10,229 nt of DNA from CAYZPW01 sp964480475 (GTDB taxonomy: Bacteria > B130-G9): NCBI GenBank assembly GCA_964480475.1, contig CAYZPW010000116.1, positions 1 to 10,229 on the forward strand, written 5' to 3'. Of the stretch, positions 6,217 through 10,229 are shown one piece after another. The position numbers and the translations under genes were made by a program. Positions within the stretch are counted from its first letter, which is position 1. Each line of letters begins with the position of its first letter. The notes beneath the pieces were generated by a model that did no database searches, was not told the origin of the DNA, and worked only from the letters and a program-made list of their open reading frames with translations.

Positions 6217-7770
6217 TTGAACTCCATGATTATTGCTGTGCTTGCTGTGGCTTGTCTGTCCGTCGGTTACTTTCTCAGAAAGCATCTAGTGGAGACCAAG
6301 CTCAAGCGAGCGCGAGATTTCGCGGACAAAATAATAGAGGAAGCAGAACAGAGAGCTGAGACCGCAAAACGTGAAGCGCAGTTAAGAAGCAAGGATGAGC
6401 TCTATCGGCTGAAGGAAGAGCTGGAGCGTGAGATGAAGGATCAGGGGGATAAGCTTCGTCAGTTCGAGCGCAGACTGCTGCAAAAAGAGGAGAGCCTGGA
6501 CCGCCGGGTTGACAGCTTCGAGAAGAGAGAGCGGCTATTGGCGAAACGGGAGCGCGAGAACGCTGGCCGGGACCGCGAGCTGAATCTTCTCAAGGAGAAG
6601 CGGCTTTCTTTGCTCAAGGATGCTCAGCAGGAGGCTACCAGGATAGCTGGGCTAAGCCGGAATGAGGCCAGGGACATCCTCATGAACGAGATGGTTTTGG
6701 ACGCAAGAGACCGCGCCGCAAGGACCATCCGTGACATTGAGGCAGATACGCGAGAGCTGGCCGATAAGCTCTCTCGGGAGATAATCTCAACCGCTATCCA
6801 GCGCTGCGCGACTGAGTATGCCGCGGAGACAAGCGTCGCAGTTGTTTACCTTCCGAACGACGAGATGAAGGGTCGGATAATTGGCCGGGAGGGTCGCAAC
6901 ATTCGCTCACTCGAGCTCGCGACAGGCGTCGATCTGATCGTTGACGACACCCCAGAGGCGGTAATCGTTTCGTGTTTTGACGGCATCAAGCGGAAAATCG
7001 CTGAGGTTGCGCTGGAGCGGCTAATTGCGGATGGCCGGATACATCCTGCCCGAATCGAGGAGGTTGTGGCGAAGGTCCGTAAGGAGCTCGAGGCTCAGAT
7101 AATCGAGGTTGGCGAGCAGTCGCTCTTTGAGGCGCGAGTTGGCAAGGTGCATCCGGAGATCGTGAAGCTTCTCGGTCGGCTCAAGTATAGGACGAGCTAT
7201 GGCCAAAACGTGTTGCAGCACTCAAAGGAGGTTGCGCACATAGCGGGCATAATGGCCAGCGAGCTGGGCGCTGACGCAAGGGCCGCACGGCGTTCAGGGC
7301 TGTTGCACGACATCGGTAAGGCCCTGGACCACGAGGTTGAGGGCACACATGCCGAGATCGGCGCAGAGTTCGCTCGCAAGTATGGCGAGGCCCCGTCCGT
7401 AGTGGAGGCGATAGCCCGCCACCACGACACTGATCTTCGGGAGGCGCAAGTCGGAACCGTGCTCGTGCAGGCCGCTGATGCGCTTTCCGCATCAAGACCG
7501 GGCGCGAGGCGCGAGGTCCTGGAGAGCTACATAAAGCGACTCGAGAAGCTGGAGCAGATTGCCTCGTCATTCAAAGGCGTCAACAAGACCTACGCGATCC
7601 AGGCCGGTAGGGAGGTGCGCATCCTCGTGGACCAAGAGGAAGTGCAGGATGACGGCGCCGCGCTCCTTGCGCGAGAGGTCGCAGAGAAGATCGAGAGTGA
7701 GCTCGAATACCCAGGTCAGATAAAGGTCACCGTAATAAGAGAAACCAGAGCGATAGAATACGCGAAATAG
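6217..7770 (+). CDS. rny: Ribonuclease Y
   Basis: A membrane-anchored endoribonuclease that initiates mRNA decay. The 517-residue product has the normal family length and order: a single N-terminal membrane helix (about 4-20), a long charged coiled coil (25-200), a KH RNA-binding domain with the GXXG loop GRIIGREGRNIR (219-230), and an HD domain. HD metal-binding and catalytic residues are visible: H335 in LQHSKEVAHIAG, H364-D365 in LLHDIGKALD, H378 in GTHAEIG, H402-H403 in ARHHDT, and D421 in AADALSASRPGARRE. TTG 6217 is chosen because CAGGGA (6205-6210) is well placed; ATG 6226, three codons later, is an alternative and would barely change the protein. The following gene encodes the YmdB-type phosphodiesterase, a neighbour also seen beside rny in Bacillus. 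Confidence 0.96.
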   Translation: MNSMIIAVLAVACLSVGYFLRKHLVETKLKRARDFADKIIEEAEQRAETAKREAQLRSKDELYRLKEELEREMKDQGDKLRQFERRLLQKEESLDRRVDSFEKRERLLAKRERENAGRDRELNLLKEKRLSLLKDAQQEATRIAGLSRNEARDILMNEMVLDARDRAARTIRDIEADTRELADKLSREIISTAIQRCATEYAAETSVAVVYLPNDEMKGRIIGREGRNIRSLELATGVDLIVDDTPEAVIVSCFDGIKRKIAEVALERLIADGRIHPARIEEVVAKVRKELEAQIIEVGEQSLFEARVGKVHPEIVKLLGRLKYRTSYGQNVLQHSKEVAHIAGIMASELGADARAARRSGLLHDIGKALDHEVEGTHAEIGAEFARKYGEAPSVVEAIARHHDTDLREAQVGTVLVQAADALSASRPGARREVLESYIKRLEKLEQIASSFKGVNKTYAIQAGREVRILVDQEEVQDDGAALLAREVAEKIESELEYPGQIKVTVIRETRAIEYAK

Positions 7771-7797
7771 CGCCTGCCCGTGGGCGGTGCGTGAGGC

Positions 7798-7837
7798 GAC
7801 TGAAAGGGCTTGTCAGTGCGGCGAAGCCCTTTCGGTC
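7798..7837 (+). terminator. 14-bp hairpin after rny, possible terminator without U-tract
   Basis: GACTGAAAGGGCTT (7798-7811) pairs with AAGCCCTTTCGGTC (7824-7837): 14 consecutive pairs, one of them G-T, with a 12-base loop. It starts 27 bases after the rny stop. No T-run follows, so it may be an mRNA-stabilising 3' hairpin or a processing site and not a classical terminator. Confidence 0.4.
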
Positions 7838-7846
7838 CAATGCGTG

Positions 7847-7893
7847 CTTGCCCCGAGATGATCAGGGGCAGGCGGGGAGATTCAATCCCTGCC
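7847..7893 (+). other. Two abutting hairpins in the rny-ymdB spacer
   Basis: CTTGCCCC/GGGGCAGG (7847-7854/7865-7872) and GGCGGGGA/TCCCTGCC (7871-7878/7886-7893) form 8-bp stems, each with one G-T pair. They share two bases (7871-7872) and so partly exclude each other. They lie in the leader of the phosphodiesterase gene. Confidence 0.4.
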
Positions 7894-7959
7894 GGTTGTT
7901 GGCCCTGACAAGGTCCGCACGAAGACAGGTGTTAATATCCAGAAGAAGAAGGGACGAAT

Positions 7960-8739
7960 TTGAAGGTCTTGTTTGTGGGAGATATTGTCGGGAAAAGCGG
8001 AAGAACGGTCCTCAAACGGCAGCTGGGTCAGATACTACAGGATTGCGGTATCGACCTTTGCATAGCCAATTGTGAGAATGCCGCCGGTGGCTTTGGCCTT
8101 ACACCAGACGTCGGGCAGGAGATATTGGCGGCAGGCGTCGATGTGATGACCTCCGGCAACCATATTTGGGACAAAAAAGATGTCTTCGACTACTTCCGCG
8201 AGGAGCCGCGGCTGCTTCGGCCAGCCAACTACATCGATGAGCTGCCCGGCAAGGGCGTGTTTCGCGTGTCCACGCGCTGTGGCGTCAATGTAACTATCGC
8301 CAACATCTCTGGCCGGGCGTTTCTCGATGATATCGATTGCCCGTTTCAGACCATCGATAGGATCATCGGTTCGCTCAGGGAAGAGCCTCCAATTTGCATA
8401 GTTGATTTCCATGCCGAGGCGACAGCGGAGAAGCTCGCCATGGCCTGGTATCTCGATGGACGCGTCTCGGCGCTCGTCGGGACACATACCCACGTCCAGA
8501 CGGCGGACGAGCGGATTCTACCGAAGGGGACCGCGTACATGACTGACGTCGGGATGACCGGCGCATTTGACGGCGTCATTGGCTTCAGGTCTGAGGATTC
8601 CATCTACCGGTTCAAGACCGGCGTGTCCCGCCCACTTCAGGTCGCAAAACAGAACAAGGGAATCAACGCCGTGATCATCGCCATAGATGATGAGACTGGC
8701 AAGGCAACATCAATAGAAAGATACTCAACCATCAAGTGA
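7960..8739 (+). CDS. YmdB-like (TIGR00282) metallophosphoesterase
   Basis: A cytoplasmic calcineurin-like phosphoesterase of the family that includes Bacillus YmdB, which hydrolyses 2',3'-cyclic nucleotides and affects biofilm and motility decisions. All family motifs are present in the 259 residues: GDIVGKSGR (7-15), CENAAGGFG (43-51), TSGNHIWDKKD (64-74), RPANY (87-91), VDFHAEATAEK (148-158), GTHTHVQTAD (174-183) and TDVGMTGAFDGVIG (195-208). These supply the metal-binding Asp, Asn, Glu and His residues. The start is TTG 7960, with AAGGGA (7949-7954) five bases upstream, directly before the first beta strand MKVLFVGD. A 189-base structured spacer separates it from rny; the next gene follows after 12 bases. 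Family assignment is firm; the physiological substrate in this organism is inferred. Confidence 0.93.
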   Translation: MKVLFVGDIVGKSGRTVLKRQLGQILQDCGIDLCIANCENAAGGFGLTPDVGQEILAAGVDVMTSGNHIWDKKDVFDYFREEPRLLRPANYIDELPGKGVFRVSTRCGVNVTIANISGRAFLDDIDCPFQTIDRIIGSLREEPPICIVDFHAEATAEKLAMAWYLDGRVSALVGTHTHVQTADERILPKGTAYMTDVGMTGAFDGVIGFRSEDSIYRFKTGVSRPLQVAKQNKGINAVIIAIDDETGKATSIERYSTIK

Positions 8740-8751
8740 GGTGTTTGTGAG

Positions 8752-10229
8752 ATGCGTGCCCTTCGAGGAATATGCGCGATTCTGGTTTTCGCGTTGTGCG
8801 GCGCCGCGTTTGCGGACCATGCCACCCAGGCGATGACGGAGGAGCTCTGGTCGCGGTGGCACGTGGTCGATTTCGAGTATTCGGTCTCCTACGCGGACTA
8901 CGTGGCGAATCGCGTGCAATATAGCACCCAGGTAGGCTCAGTTCTGCCTTTTCCCCGCCCGCTCGAGGCTGAAAGCGCCGGGCGCGTTGCTGTCCTCGTC
9001 AACAGCGATCTCTTCCCTCGAATAGAAGATCAGCTCATCGTCTGGGTCTCTGACATCAGAAGCGATGGCTTCGAGGCGCTGCTGATCGAGGCGACGTTCG
9101 AGACTGTTCAGGACCTCAGGGCCGCGCTGCGCTGGGCATGGCAGAGCGATGAGGGCCTTGTTGGCTGCATTCTCGTCGGCGATTTCCCCGTGCCCTGGTA
9201 TGCGATCTTGGACGATGATTTCGAGATCGCCGCCGAGTTCCCATGCGATCTTTACTACGAGGACCTCGACGGCGAGTTCATTGATTCGGACTCCGACGGG
9301 ATGTTCGACGACCACGTCGATGGCGACGGCGATACTAAGCCCGAGATATGGATAGGACGGCTCCTTGCCTCGCCAATGTCCGGAGACGAGGCGGGGTTGG
9401 TGGTTCGGTATCTTCAGAAGAACCACCTCTATCGGACGGGCGGGCTGGATGCGCCTCATCGCGCCCTTCTGTTCATTGACGATGACTGGGTGGATTTAGC
9501 CGCCTACTGGGAGGATGCGCTCGGTCGGCTCTACGATGATATAAGAACCATAACCGATTACGAGAAGACGAACGCCGAGGAATACCTGAAGCGGCTCGAG
9601 GACGGCTACGAATGGGTCGATGTCATGGTTCATTCGGGCCCCGAGGCCCACTACTTCTCGTATCGCGGCGTCTATTCGATGCTATACAGTTCCGAGATTC
9701 AGACCGCTACGATGAACTCGCTTTTCTACGTGCCGTTCGCGTGCTCCAACTCTCGCTACGTGGAGCCGGATTACATGGGCGGCTGGTATATCTTCGGGGA
9801 GAACTCGCTCGGCCTGTCGGTCATCGGCAGCACCAAGTCGGGTTCACTCTATTACGGCGGCGAGATGTTCAAGGAGCTCTCGGAGGGCAAGTGCATCGGC
9901 GAGGCGTTCAAGCGCTGGTTCGGAAAGCAAGGCCCTTATTCGCACGACGACAAGGGCTGGTTCTACGGCCTGACCGTGCTCGGGGACCCCACGCTCCGGC
10001 CGCCTGACACCGCGCCTCCCCCAGCGCCGACGCGGTTCCGGCAGAATGAGAACGAGGATGCGACCGGCATGATTCTAAGCTGGCAGCCGTGTGACGCTGA
10101 TGACCTCGCTGGATACAGACTCTACTACGACACCGAGGGTGAATACCCGCCATTCGACGGCGTTGGCCTGCCTCAGGGCGACTCGCCCATCGATGTGGGT
10201 CTTGCCACCTCGTTCACCATCAGATACGA
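8752..10229 (+). CDS. Secreted C25-like (gingipain/caspase-fold) protease with Fn3-like domain (3' end cut by window edge)
   Basis: 492 codons are visible and the frame is still open. Residues 1-21 are a signal peptide ending AFA, so the product is exported. The next part has alternating hydrophobic strands and helices (VAVLVNSD, GCILVGDFPVPW) as in the caspase-like fold of peptidase C25. An acidic loop at 171-194 (DLDGEFIDSDSDG... ending DGDGD) resembles calcium-binding repeats and runs into PEIWIGRL, a typical C25 motif. The likely catalytic dyad is H294 in VMVHSGPEAHYF and C331 in YVPFACSNS, 37 residues apart, followed by SLGLSVIGSTKSG, the helix GKCIGEAFKRWF and LTVLGDPTLRP. From about 418 a fibronectin type III-like domain begins (LSWQPCDADDLAGYRLYYD). 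AGGTG (8739-8743) serves as ribosome binding site, and the gene is probably co-transcribed with the phosphodiesterase gene. The missing C-terminus may hold a secretion or anchoring domain. Specificity is unknown. Confidence 0.75.
   Translation, partial: MRALRGICAILVFALCGAAFADHATQAMTEELWSRWHVVDFEYSVSYADYVANRVQYSTQVGSVLPFPRPLEAESAGRVAVLVNSDLFPRIEDQLIVWVSDIRSDGFEALLIEATFETVQDLRAALRWAWQSDEGLVGCILVGDFPVPWYAILDDDFEIAAEFPCDLYYEDLDGEFIDSDSDGMFDDHVDGDGDTKPEIWIGRLLASPMSGDEAGLVVRYLQKNHLYRTGGLDAPHRALLFIDDDWVDLAAYWEDALGRLYDDIRTITDYEKTNAEEYLKRLEDGYEWVDVMVHSGPEAHYFSYRGVYSMLYSSEIQTATMNSLFYVPFACSNSRYVEPDYMGGWYIFGENSLGLSVIGSTKSGSLYYGGEMFKELSEGKCIGEAFKRWFGKQGPYSHDDKGWFYGLTVLGDPTLRPPDTAPPPAPTRFRQNENEDATGMILSWQPCDADDLAGYRLYYDTEGEYPPFDGVGLPQGDSPIDVGLATSFTIRY

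Noticed and set aside
7791..8075. 94-codon plus-strand frame overlapping the start of the phosphodiesterase gene
   Set aside because: Arg/Ser-rich composition, no family match, no Shine-Dalgarno site, and it overlaps a conserved gene and a structured spacer.
9612..10153. Open frames on both strands inside the protease gene
   Set aside because: High-GC shadow frames; the reading frame with signal peptide, catalytic motifs and Fn3-like domain is continuous through them.

Overview
The window looks like a contig from an uncultivated bacterium, probably metagenome-assembled, because it contains a run of exactly 100 Ns inside thrS. The translation and division genes, a recognisable 6S RNA and Shine-Dalgarno sites of the AGGAGG type make it clearly bacterial. 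The order thrS-infC-rpmI-rplT, then zapB-like/zapA, 6S RNA, rny and the YmdB-type phosphodiesterase resembles deltaproteobacteria and several candidate phyla, but the phylum cannot be fixed from sequence alone. pheST, which often follows rplT, is absent here.

Layout. Positions 1-1603 (minus strand) hold most of a P-loop ATPase resembling the Sll1717-type family, running off the left edge. A 330-base spacer follows, with a degenerate heptamer repeat, a small hairpin and a good sigma70-like promoter, and then tRNA-Val(GAC) at 1936-2010. From 2095 to 5784 every gene points right: thrS (interrupted by the N gap), infC, rpmI, rplT, a coiled-coil ZapB-like gene and zapA. The 6S RNA, with its own -10 box and a probable terminator, fills 5833-6126. 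Then come rny (RNase Y), a structured 189-base spacer, the YmdB-like phosphodiesterase gene, and the first 492 codons of a secreted gingipain/caspase-fold (C25-like) protease with an Fn3-like domain, running off the right edge.

How the genes work together. The first block supplies translation (tRNA charging, initiation factor 3, ribosomal proteins L35 and L20). The next supplies Z-ring assembly factors (ZapB-like, ZapA). The following one controls RNA (6S RNA sequestering RNA polymerase, RNase Y starting mRNA decay, YmdB hydrolysing 2',3'-cyclic nucleotides or a related substrate). The protease gene, 12 bases behind the phosphodiesterase gene, is lineage-specific cargo.

The main oddities are an apparent AUA start codon for infC behind a perfect Shine-Dalgarno site, a ThrRS with no N-terminal TGS domain, an unusually high share of non-AUG starts, an N-terminally extended ZapB-like protein, and the structured rny-ymdB spacer. 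I see no clear new defence or mobile system. The best accessory candidate is the P-loop ATPase at the left edge, whose left-hand neighbours lie outside the window.
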